Part shown: positions 36,922 to 50,000 of the stretch, piece by piece
Layout: the number at the start of each line of letters is the position of its first letter
How positions within the stretch are numbered: the stretch's first letter is position 1
Assembly: GCF_029633865.1 (NCBI RefSeq)
Contig: NC_079214.1
Location: forward strand, 23,010,373 to 23,074,372
From: Lampris incognitus
Taxonomy: Eukaryota; Chordata; Actinopteri; Lampriformes; Lampridae
DNA: 64,000 bases
Direction: 5' to 3'
Notes under the pieces: model-generated
Database searches by the model: none
The model's input: only the letters and a program-made list of their open reading frames with translations
What the model was told of the DNA's origin: nothing
Translations under genes and position numbers: made by a program

Positions 36922-37999
36922 CAGTGTGGCCACTTTATTTGGTATACTTGCTAGTTAACAAAATTCGCCAAAAAGTGTCATGTGGCTGCGAGTCAATATC
37001 TAGGGCATGCTGACATGACCAAGAGGGTCACTTGTTAAAATGGGGACGATATGTAATTTTCACTACACAGCAGCCTCTAGAGTTTACAGAGAATGGCATG
37101 AAAAACAAAACACATCCAGTGAGTGGCAGTTCTGTGGGTGGAAACACCTGGTTAATGAGAGAGGTCAGAGAACGCCCAGACTTGCTCAAGCTCACAGGAA
37201 GGCCAAAAATCCTCAAATAACCCCTTTTCTTTGCAACAGAAGGGCATCTCTGAACACAACGTGATAAACCTTAGAGCACATGAGCTACAACAGCAGAAGC
37301 CCAGGCTAGATTCCACTTCTTTCAGGAAGATGATGCTACAGTGGGCCTAAGATCCCCAAAACTGGACGCTTAAAGATTGGAAAAATGTACCCTGGTCTGA
37401 CAAATCTCATGTTCTGCTGTGACATGCAGATGGTAGGGTCAGAATGTGGCATAAACACCATCAGTCAATGAAGCCATCCTGCATGGTGTCAACATTATAG
37501 GCTGCTAGTGGTGGTGTAATGGTATGGGGGTTGTTTTCTTGGCACAAATCATGTCCCTTGATACCAACTGAGCATTATTTGAATCATACCCAAGCATTGT
37601 TGCTGACCATGTGCATCCCTTTATGGTCAAAGTCTACCTGTTCTCCAATGGCTTCTTCCAGCAGGATAATGCACCATGTCACAAAGCACGTATTATCTCA
37701 AGCTGGTTCCACAAACATGACAGTGCCTTCAGTGTTCTTCAATGACTCACACGGTCCCCAGATCTCAATCCAACAGAGCACCTTGGGACGAGGTGGAACT
37801 GCAGGCTCGCAGTATGAACGTGAGGTCGACAAATCTGCAGGCGTTGCTTGATGGTACTGAGGCAGCATGGATCAAAATCCCCAAGGAACCTTTCAAGCAT
37901 GTTGTTGAATCCATGCCGCAAAGAATTCAGGCTGTTCTGGAGGCAAAAGGGGGTCCTTCCTGGGTATTAGATAGGTGTACCTAATAAACGAGGCCACTG
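36922..37999 (+). mobile_element. Tc1/mariner-like DNA transposon, decayed
   Basis: The left end CAGTGTGGCCACTTTATTTG and the right end ATAAACGAGGCCACTG are inverted repeats with a few differences. Between them, broken frames keep typical Tc1 pieces, for example DNA for FQQDNAPCHKA near 37660 and RSPDLNPTEHLG near 37755, the region around the last two catalytic acids. There are several frame breaks and no intact transposase. I did not see a clear TA duplication at the borders. Confidence 0.85.
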
Positions 38000-40900
38000 A
38001 GGGGGTAAAAATAAAAGCATGACAGACAGCTTTAATAGGACTTCCTCGTCGCTACACATCGTGAATGAGGCTCACCAGATCTGGCTTAAGCCACATCACC
38101 TGCACCAATATATCAGATCCCGCGGTGTTTTTCTTTAGAGTTGCTGCGCACGTACTTTGCTCTAAATACTGTATGACCCATTGAGTACATCCTGACCCAA
38201 AGTCTTTTCAGCACTTGGACACATTTTCCCTGTATTCATTCCTTCTGTTATGGGTTATTTCAGGTTTTACTCATAATGAATCAGCAGATCACTGGGTTTT
38301 GAGCCACATCTGTAGTCCATCAAAGTGATCACTTAAGTGCCACACACATAATGTATTCTCAGATTGTTCAGTTTTGTCTCAGAAAAATCCAACTCAACCA
38401 AGCTTTCCTTCCTGTAGCAAGGAGACACCAGAGAGAGAACCCTCATGGACTACAGACACATGACTCGACACTCTGACTGTCCCCAGAAACAGATCCTAAT
38501 CTATTTATCAAAAATCTACCTTCATGACAAGTATTAGGTTGATTTGACCTTGCTGCAGTTTTCCATTTCCCTGTGCAAGCCTTTCACAATCCAACTCTGA
38601 AAGCAAAAATCGACGTTTTTCTGCCCAGCATTTTCTATTTTCAACTCAAGTTAATCATTTTCCCTTTCAAGGGATGATATCCTAAGAGAGCTAGCATTTT
38701 CCGTATGTGTACTGAATTGCACAATTGTAGTCTATTTCAGTGTGGCTCAGGATATGATTTATTCAGTTTCTAGTCTCAGATATATATTGCATAATCTATG
38801 GGAATCAACACTACATTTGTTTCATCAAGGCGTAGAAACCAGTTTACATAGGCTCGACTTGGAATCAACATAAAGTTGATGTTCTCATTTTCGCTTTCGG
38901 TCGGATTTAGACCTGAAGGAAGTTGAACATTGGGAGGGTGCATCACAGCTCAAACACAAACTCAAGCAGTGCTGAAGTATTGTATTCAAGAATGACTTCA
39001 TCACCATACTTGTTTTAACTTACAGGGGGTCATCATGACTTTTTTTTTTATTAAACTGCTAGCATGCTAGAGACAAACAATGTTGTGTGTTTACCCCCTT
39101 AGAAAAAAAAAACAAACATTTTTGCTGCGTCCAATGCACATTTAAGGAGATCAGTCATGAAGCTGTGCCCAAGTACAAGTAGAGAAAGCTATAGCCTGTT
39201 TACAAGTAGAGAGAAAACGGTTTTGAATTACTTCACTTACGCTCAAGCATAAATTTAGTGATTTCTTTTTTTCCCTCCCTTTACCTATTCCATCTCTTCA
39301 GTCTACCTCTTTGTTTTGTACGTCCGTTGAGAACCCAAAAGTATTTTTTCATTTCCTCACATATTTAATAGAGGCTGACAAGGTTTTTGGCTTCAGTCTA
39401 GCTGTAAGCAAGCGGAAAATTTTAAGAGCCCTCGCTCAAAAGCCTCAAAAATGTGGAGAATTTAGTTTTTTTTGGGGTTTTTTTTCTTTCTAAAATAGCT
39501 CTCTGGGCCAGGGCCTAAGGAAAACACTGGTGCATCTGGTTTAGAAATGCTGGTGATCTCACTGATTGGCATTTTAAATTGCCATTAATGACACCATTGA
39601 CTGAGTCCACTGTGAACCTAATATTTCAAATCTTATCAGTGTAATTTCGCAGCTTTTATGCATAATTCTTTGCAGGTGTGATCGGTCTCTGGACAGCACC
39701 CCTCAACTCAGTCTGGAACTACTTTCAGACATGGGGATCACATGAAAGTAAGAATGTTCTATCTAAAGTTTAACTAAACACACGACGAGCAACACTGCAG
39801 GGAACTGAACTAGAGCTTCAACCGAGCTTTGATGGCCAGTTTGTCAAAAGTTTAAGTACAATTTTTGCATGGAGCTAAAATGCTAAAAGACAAATATATT
39901 CAAAAGGACAATTTGTCTCAAACCTTTTTTTTAACCCAGTCTACTGGAGATTTCCTCAAGAGACTGACTTTGTAAATATTCTCAAATTATATCTACCAAT
40001 AGCCACTCTCACCACAGTATTCAACACTTAAACCAAATTAAAGCAGATTGCTCGTTCCTTCTTTCATTACAGTTTTTCACTCAGCTGTATTGCTCCGATA
40101 ATCATGGTAGGACGACATTTAGTTGAATTATTGTCTCACTTGAATGACATCAATGTATTGTAGGGACAAGAAAATGAGCTGTGCTGTCAATAATATATTT
40201 AACAACCCGATTGCTCATTATCAGACTAAAACAAACATGTCTTGCGACAACGTAGTCTGTGTTGATCTTTTCAAAATCGACAGGTAAGGCTGGATGTTTA
40301 TCTACCTGAAAGATATGATTCTGGTGAGGAGCATTTGTATTGTTGATGAACAGTACAGTACACTGACATTTAAAGCTCTTAAACAATAGCGCCCCCTGTT
40401 GAGGGGTAGTATTGTTTAAAGCTCTGAGTCCGTGTTGAATAACCCTTGTGACAAGGAAGTACAATAGTCCCATTACCAGTCCAACTTTGGCTGAAATTAA
40501 GCAAGACAACGGTCTTCTTTTAAGACTCAATTTAATAACAATAAATACATAACTATAAACATTTAATCCACACATAATAGCACAAGGCTAGCATCTCTAT
40601 TTACATTCAATGAGACTCAAAAAAGAGTCCTCTCTTACAATTCAGCCATATCCAATGATGCATTTTGAATTTGGCTACCCCTATACATTCAGGTTTCAAC
40701 TGTGATTGTCGTATCCACTTTTGCTTCAATGTACTGGGCTTGTAGCAAAAATACAGTGATTCTTCCAAAAGCAATGAATTATGTCTTTGACACTAAATAT
40801 TCATAGATGATCTGGAGTGCACATACAGGTATGAACTTTCCCACCCCTTTTTCAATTTGCATTTACATTTCCTTTGTAAGATTAAAGACTATTATGCAAC

Positions 40901-41066
40901 AACTACATAGAATGAAAGCCCAGCTCAAGGCTGTATGTCTAAAACTCATAATGCTATGAGCTGCAACACCAAAAACAGTTTGATTGGTGTGCATTACCCT
41001 TCATTTGCTTCCATAATGAGATGGTGATCCATGATGAAGCAGCTGATGTGTTTCCTAAGCTCCAAG
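38000..41066. other. Gene-free stretch downstream of bbs4, including its likely 3' UTR
   Basis: The bbs4 stop is at 41067; its 3' UTR should extend leftwards from there. I see no strong AATAAA on the minus strand close by; an ATTAAA at about 40530-40535 is a weak candidate. The rest is AT-rich and without recognisable genes. Confidence 0.4.
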
Positions 41067-44000
41067 CTAATTTACTTCCTCCATTTTAGACTTACTCCTG
41101 GAGGCTTTGAGTTTGGGGGTTTGGGACTCCTCAGGTTCAGGGGAACCAGGTGGATCACTGGGTGGGCTGGGTGCGCTGTCAATATCAGGCTCTGGTTCAA
41201 GGGGCATGGAGGGAGCTTTGGTGGCTCCTATGAGAAACAAAAGCATTGGGTTTGGAATATGTTCAGTACATTCGCTATTAACACTAGGCTACTCCATGGC
41301 TGAAAGAAAATATCAACCTGTCAGTTGTGATAAAGCCTTTCTGAAAGGAATTACATTGTGATTTCCAGCACAAATGATACTCGAGCAAGAGCAGAATTGG
41401 GAGTAAACATTCAGGCTGCTTGACTCTAGCTAGCCTGCGAAATTAATGTCACAGCCTGAACCAAGGCTGTGGGGTGTTTTTTGGGCATTTTTCTGAGACA
41501 GAGCATATAAAAGGCTTTTTTTTTCACATGCAATATCATATGTGTGTTTTGTATTACATTACAGTAGGTAAGGTTACATACACTGTGAGAGGTCCTTTAC
41601 ATAATCTATTTCATGGAATCTTTAGAACTGCTGCCAACCTAGGCTCCTGTTATGAACTAAAACAAAGGATGGACCAATCATAATCTCTGACAAAGCAACG
41701 AACACAGTAGCTATCATAAGATCACCTAGAGCCTTCTGGGCTAATGATATGGACTCTGAGAAAAAGACAACATAGCCTTTAGACAAACAATATTTCTCTA
41801 CCATGGAATAATTATCCACTACATATTGCTAATGGTTCTATTTTTGTGCTGTGTATTAAGTTGTGTACTCACAGCTGCTTCCAGGGCATGTGGAAAGTCT
41901 GCAAGCAGCTGGCCGCTGTGCAGCTGTTTCAATGTACGTGCTACAGCACATCAATGAATTGCTCTACAATGACTGCATTTCCTCCAACAGCTATACAAAT
42001 GTAAGGCAAAATACTGCCCACAGGATCTTTGGAAGCAGAGTCCTCACGGTCACTGAATGCCAATAATAGTAGAATAGCTTGGAATTCAGAGTTCCCCCAT
42101 GCAGTTTTTTTCTAGGACTCTGACTTTTCTTTTCATGCTTCCTAGAGAACATATCACCTAGAGAGCAGCTCTTTTTTCACAATTTATTTTGCTGTAGGCC
42201 AAAAGACCAACAATGTCAAATTAATCTCCTGTTGGGCAGTAAAGTAAACCAGAGGTGCATATGAGAGAGAAGGGGAGCTTATTTAGTGCTAAGACAGGTA
42301 TAAGATAAGGTGGCTCCATAGTGAGGAGTTATTAAAATTAAGGGATGGAGAGAGGTGAAAGTTGGGTAATCTTTGCTGTGAAGCATATCTAGCTTTCATC
42401 TGCTGGCATGGCACATGGCAACTTGGATATGAAAGAAGAAGTTAGCCCAGCCTTGCCCAGCTTGCCTTTAACCTGTCAGGTCCTTATTGGATTTGTGCAT
42501 AGATGTCAAGCCCTATTTCTTGACCTGGCTAGTTCACATGTCTTCATGTTTTATTTACAAACTACAAGCAGTAACCCTGAGATGTATACCAACCACTCAC
42601 AAACACTTGTTGCCAAAGTAATAGTATTAAAGGATGCTCCTAGTAAGTCCCGGGGGACATACCTGTTTGTAGCTCAATGTTCTTGTTGTAGCTGGCAGCA
42701 GAAGACATGGCTTGGCCCAGGGCCTGGTTAGTACCAAGGGGAGCACCAGGGGTTTTGGTGGTGGCAGCTAAGAGAGGTTTTGACTTGGAGTCTTTGGCTG
42801 GTTTAGTCCATACAAGACTCTCTGCCACCTGCAGGGCAGCCCCCATCCTCTGAGCCATATCCACCAGCTGTCAGTGACAAACAGAGGTAGGACTAGGAAA
42901 AAAAAAGACTCCCAGAATATGAAATACTAAAGGTACCATTAATCACAATGGAGTATGAAAATTCAAAACAAAGCATTTGTTCGGATATGGCTTGAAAAAA
43001 TGGGAAGCTAACATCAGAATGAATTGGATCTTAAAGTACCTCAGGATCAAACTCAATATTACTGCTGCTATCTCTCAGCAAGTTGACTCGCCTCTCCATT
43101 TCATGGTACTGATCCAGGGCTCCCTTCTTGTCTCCATGATTGTACAGCAGGACAGCAAAGTTCAGGTTGACCAGAGGGTTGGTCCTGTGAGAGAATGAAC
43201 ACTTCAATGCAGATTCACACTGATTATGACCCTCTCAAAATGAATCCACCATAAACAGGGAAACACTCACTTGTCAAGAGCCACAGCTTGTTCATATGAT
43301 CTTGTGGCATTCTCTACATCATCCAGGTTAGTCAGGGCCACTAGTGACAACAGGCACAGGACAGTTATTAAGAAAAAAATATTTTTAATCAAACTCAAGA
43401 GTGGATGTGTGTTCATTAAGACCTTTCGTAGGTGAACACAAACCAACAAATGCAAACTAAAGCAGCCTTTTCCCTGAGAACAGTTGCATACCTCAAAAAA
43501 GGGGCAGTGTATGGTGAAAATTAGATACAATTTTGGTATCTTTGCTAAAATTAATAAAATATTGGTACAGAAGCTAAATCAAAAATATCTGAAAAATTAC
43601 ATCTCAAAACAGAATTGTATCACAACAACGCCAGGTACAGATTGGAACACATGACTATTCCCCAACAAGTTGTTTAATTAAGAACTAATATTATAGACAA
43701 AAGATTTCAACAGAGGTTTTGTTCAACACACTGCAGGTAATATAGTCTACCATCTTTGGCTCTTGAGAATGCCTAAAATTAAGTAATCAAAGTCGTTAAA
43801 AGGAAAGATGTGTGGTGATTACATTTCCATTGTTAAACAATGCAATTAATAGCATTTTCTTTTTTTGTGTCCAGTGCTTAGTGCTGCAAGGGTAAACTTA
43901 ATCAACATATGAAAAACAGAGATGAAAACACCTGCAATATCCTAGGAGCAAGCTAATAAGCTGTGTCTTAAAGATTAACTGTGTTCTGGTTTGTTCTATT

Positions 44001-47000
44001 TCCATGGCTTCCTGGCAAAGTACCTGCCAATAACATGTAGAGCTCCCCCATGCGGGGGTTTAGGTTGATGGCTGCACTGAGGAAATGGAAGGCAGAGGCA
44101 TACTGCTGCATGGTAAGGTGTACCAGGCCCAAGTTATACAACACTTTCCAGTCAAATGGAGACAAGTAGTGGGCCCGCTTCAGGCAGCTGATGGCCTGTG
44201 AAATGAATGTCAATGGGGGAAATAAGTCAACAAATAACAGGACCGTTGGTCAGGTAGGTTATGATACGTCCAAACAAAGATAACCCTGGCTGAAGGTAGT
44301 TGAAGTACAGGATTTCTTCATTGACAAATTGATGACATATCTTCTATTATGCTATTGATGTCAGACCAGCGACGACGCAGTACACAAATTCTGATAACAA
44401 AATGCAAACTATTGCCGCTTTGTAAACAGTAAGCCCAATGTTCTGCTGTAGAGATTTGCATAGGCTGTATGAATTTCAACCCTCTTCATGGTGTGTTTCG
44501 GCTATACAGATGAGTTACAATTTCTTATTAGGTAAATAGCACAAGAAACGGGTGTATATTATAATGTAATCCCATTTGATGCACTGTACAAGATATGTAA
44601 TATAATTCACTATTTTAAAACAAGAACATTAGCTTTATTTAGTTCTAATAGATTCATTCACAGTACTACTCACAGCCACATATTTCTTTTTGCCAAAGAA
44701 GCACATGCCAATGTTGTTCCAGAGAGGGGGGCTCTCGGGCACAGCACAAGCTGCCACACGATACTTGTTCATTGCCACATCAAAGTCACCATGGGTCTGC
44801 ATCATACTACCTGCAGCTAGAATGGCCTGGGAATAAACAGTGTTTATACAGATATTAGAAGAAGAAGCTCCATTTGAAACTTCACATGATAAAAGACGGA
44901 TAGCACCACCTCAGGATGACTGAATTCTTTTCTTAAAACCAATGGATTGTCTGCAATTGGCTGGATAGAGAAACAAGTGTTAAGAATAGGAGATTGCTTG
45001 TATAAGTACCCACTTACTGTATAGTTGTTAGGGTCATAAGTAAGGGCATTCCCAAGGTGCTCAAATGCTTTTTGGTATTTCCCAAGCTGAGGAAAAGGAA
45101 CACTGATAAACATATACTCCTTTTAAAATGTTACACCCAATTCCAAAACGTCACCTAAAGCTACAATCCTGAAGATTTACATGCAAACAAACATCTTTTT
45201 TGATACTTTCTATTACTGGCAGCAGTGACAACAGCTAATCCATGAATATCGAAATCATAAATGCTTTTGTACTTTGACAGAGGAACACTAGTGATTCTTG
45301 ATTCATTTTAAACGGGAATTTGAAATCCATCTAGTATATCAATCACCAATGCAACTACCAGAATCACTATTGGTGTCAGTAAGTTAAACAAAAACAAAGG
45401 ATTCAGGATTGCAGATTTTAAAAAAATCTCTGATGCTGACGTTAGGCTTGTGACTGATGGATAGAGTCTAAAGTTATTTTCTCTGAGGAGGTTACACAAA
45501 GATGTTCTCACCTGTAGAAACAGCAGGCCAAGCGTAGTCAGCAGATCGGTATTTTCAGGAGAGAACCTGAAGGATAAGCAGACCTCAAATAAAAACTGTC
45601 ACTTCATCTCTGTATGTAATAACATCCAATAGTTACTCCTAGTCTCATGGAAACAACCATGATTCTGGAAATCTGCTGATTATTCAATCAGGGTTTGATT
45701 CAGCATAAATGTGGGGTGTTAATTATGACCTGTGGGGGGATGATCCGGCTTAGAGACAAGACTGCAGTGAAAAAAGGACCAGAAAGAAAATAACAAAACA
45801 TAGGGGGTTAAAATTAAACTCGCAGTGGTTCGTCTCATTAAACGCAAAACTAGTGTTAGGGCACTTGATTAATTCATTTACCCCCAACAGGAGGTAAACA
45901 TAATGAGCCCTATTATAGACACTGACTATCATTTCCTCATTTACACCACTGTTTAGTGGTTAAAATGCTCAACACAGGATTAGAACAAGTATTGAATGAA
46001 AATAGAATGGTTGCAACTTGAAAAGGGCCTTGATTTGAACATGGGTATGTTGGAACTTTCCGTGAAAATTAAGGAGAAAATGAGTGCTGATGACTTTAAA
46101 GAGTCAAATAAAATTTAAAATAGAACTGTTTCTTCTTTTTCAACTTAATCCTATTCTTTAATGCCCAAATGTTTTGGTGGAAGCTTGTGCATTTTGCTGC
46201 ATAGCCCAGATTGGGCGCAGCAAAGTGTCAGCCGCAGAACAGCACCGCCTAAGATTAACTTTATCACGGAAAAAAAATGGCAGCCTACAATTGTGCAATT
46301 TAACATTCAAACTTTGCCTAGTGCCTTGAGGGTGGATTAATAATGGAAAAAAACACTCTTTGGTAAACACTTCCAAATGTAATACCTTGAAATGCCATAA
46401 CTTTGAGGTAATGCAATAAAAAGTTGAGAAACTATCCTCCGCAGACACCGCCAACTCCAGTTCGTGTTGTTAAAATACCTTGCCAACCATTTTCTCATTG
46501 TCACTTTCGCATACTGGAAATTCTTTCACATGCATATTAAGCATTGTCCACATTCAAATTCTACTTACTCCACTGCACTCTTGTATACTTCAATGGCCTT
46601 GTCAGTGTCCCCAGCCAGTAAATGAACCTTCCCCAGTGTCATGAAAGCCCTGTCGTGTTTGTTCAATCTCAGTGCTATGTTTAGATGCTCCTCAGCCTGA
46701 AAGAGACAGGGAGGGTCTATGATCAAATCACTGGGGAATGAGAGCACAAATAGTGCCTATATTGTTGGCTAAATCTGCATACTCACATTTTTGAAGTCTT
46801 TTATAAAGGAATAACACACACCCAGATTGTGGTTGATTTCCTGAAGTTAAAGAAGGTAAAATTATACATTGGGTATAGGTACATGCCTAACTTAATTAGT
46901 GCTGCATTAAAGATGGGTAAACTCTGACTTACACCTCTTTAATTAATGCATGATCATTTTCATGGTTTAGACAGCACTTTTTATCTTGCCTGCTTCATAC

Positions 47001-50000
47001 TCAAAACTCCACAGGGTGGCAACAACGAATTATACAAGCAGCAGCAATATTGTAATAAGGTTGCTTATTTCCACATCACATGGGTGATCTATCCTGTCTG
47101 GCCAGTAGAAAGCATAATGTAATAATTCCACTCAAAGCAACTTCTGGGTATAGCCATAGCCTCCTATCTGTCTGAATAACCTTGACTTTGTTCTGAGAGA
47201 CTGTGAAAAGGTGTGCAAACTATGTTGACAAAAATACTGCGGGACACCACAAACTGTAGGCTTTGTTATTGACAGAGGCTCTTGTGTGTGGGAGAAGTTT
47301 TGTTCAAGGGGGTAAGCCTGACACTAACAGGCTGCAAGTGAAAGAGATGTCACAGGAGAAAAGTTTGAATTTTACAAAGCTCACAAACCTACGCCATGAG
47401 GGTGTTTGGAAAACGTCAAATTTCTTTGTTGCTAAGCAGGCGTACAAGTGGGAAAATGCCTTTTAATAGCATTTTGCATTCTAGGTGTGGCCTGGAGAGA
47501 AATTTACCGGGAGAGAATGTCAGGTGCCTCTCTTCTTTTATAACTGCTTTCTTAATACAAGAACGGTTTTCATTTACCCAGTCCTTCTCATTGAGTCTTG
47601 CAGCTTCATGATAGACTTCAATCGCTGCCTTGTGCTTCCCCAGCAGAAAACTACGAAAGCATTAAACAAAAATAGTCAGATTTAATTTGGAACAATTAAT
47701 CAACATATGCACTGCTTGCTGAGCATTTGGCAGTTCCCAAAAGCTTGTATGTTGCAGTGAAAAAAGTCACGGATGGAGGCACATGGGGTCATTTTACCCT
47801 TTAGTATTTAAGTTCCTTCAGCATATCCACTGTATTGTTTTTATTAGCACTGTACTTTTCCCTCGCTGGGTCTTTGCCACTTAGATGAACATGGGTTGCT
47901 GTGCCCCTGAACTCTGAATGCAGCATACTCACAGTGATCTGGCCACTTGCTTGAGATTGTCAGAGCTGCTGGGATTGAGAATGGCACAGCTCTGGAACAG
48001 CTCCAGGGACTGCTGGATCTTCCCCTCCAGTCGCAAGATTAGTGCTGTGGCAAAGAAAAATAGAGAAAAGAAAGGATCCGTATGGAGAAGAGTTAAACAA
48101 ATGCATTAAAAATTGAAGGCACAGGAAGAGTCCACTGAGCACATTGTGGAGATGCATGAAGAAGCTGGGGTGTTGAGTTTCAGAGCTTTTTTTTTTTTTG
48201 TACAGGCAATCCTACATAGTAAATGTTAAATACATGAGAAATGATGATTACACCCAAAGCTTACCTTGAACATATATAGCATATTCACACACTCCATTGG
48301 TCTCTTGCAGCTGGTCTTTGATGATTGCCTTGGTTAACACAAAAGGGAAACATAATTCCTAAACCTCAATTATGATGTTGGCTGCAAAATATTTGGAATA
48401 TGAACAATCCAAAAATAGTTCTGTGGCTAAACTAGTTAATTTAAGTTGCACATCTATTGCCCTGCAAAACAGTCATTCCAATTTTAGACACTTTCTATAC
48501 AGCTTACAATTCAAACTCAGTCAGACCATAGCTGTCTGTATCTACAGAAGCAGATCTATTTTTTCAGATTCAGAAAAACAGTGTACTCTACTTTCTCTGC
48601 ACCTGCATGTTAACGTCTTAAAGCAAGGATTACATCTCTAACTTTGATAAATTAGGCCTCCTAACACAAATGGATGCTGGTAACACATTTTGTACATGTT
48701 ATTTCATTCTAAGAAGGGAAGTCCTGTATGTATTTGAGATTTTCATAAGATACTGTATCCTAATTTATCTACCATGCCCTGTCATTGGAAATGACCAATT
48801 TTAATAGAAGGAGCCAGGGAAATCAGTCAGAGAAGTAATGAAAGTTCCTCACCTTGCAGGTTTCATAGTCTTTGCGGATGTAGTGCAGATGGATGAGCCA
48901 GTTCCTCCTCTCCAAGATGGGAAGCTCTGGGGCTAGGGTGAAATGAACATCCAATGAAATCCTGGCAAAATTTGCAGTTAGCATCACTTCACAGTTATAC
49001 TTTTAAGACTGTTTCTTTCATTTGATTGCTGAAAATGTAATCCCATAAAGCACCCCTATTTTGCAGACAATAGCAAGTTTTTGATCTGACAGTGATAACA
49101 GATGTAGCATTTCAACCAAAATGGGTATGCTTAAATAAAATCAATCCACAAGGCAGACTGTAAATGTTAGCTTGTTGGCAAATTGTTAGTGACAAACTGG
49201 GACTTGTTCTACCTCTTTTTTTCATCGAGGCAGATTAAGGTATTTGCCTTGTTACCCAGGCAACCATGTCTATAGCAAGGCAGATACAGAGAAACACAAC
49301 CAAGGAGGCTGAGGGAGTGAGCAGCACAATACAAAACCAGCACAAGGACGATGAGGTAAGCTCAAGAACCAAATCACAATACTCGGGATCTTCCTCCTTA
49401 CAGAGTACAACCTTTCATTTCAGAATGCAGCAATAGTAATCCTTAATGAAATGAGTTGAATCTGATAATCCTGTTATCTTGCCCCTACTACCTTTCTCTG
49501 GGGCTAAAAATAGGATTCATGACTATGTGAAGTGAAGCACAAGTAGTCTTTTTGTCTGCTTCAGTCATTAGGGGGATACTTTTAATGAGCTGCTTGTATA
49601 AAAATATAGTGTTATTTACACTGAAGCTCCCTTCTGTGTGCATCTACCCTTATATCAGGATTTTGATGATCCACAACCATAGCTGGAGCCAGAGCCCTTT
49701 TCCGACCCCTTCACAAAAAATCCTCTCCATCGCTGAGTGAGTCCTTACCCATATTTTGCTGCATCAAGATTCAGAGTGGCCCTATTTGTAGCGACTTAAT
49801 CCGCTTTCCCCCTGCTGAGACAGCAGTAATATTCTTGTCTCTGGGTTTCAGCTGTGGCCCTGTGGCACTCCAGACTCCACATATACAAAGCTGGGCAGAT
49901 TTAAATTGGGGGGTGGGTGGTTGGGGGTACATGCACACATGTATGCCTGCGTCTATGAAAGGAGGGTAGAAAGCGTCAAGGAAGAGGGGCACAGCATGGA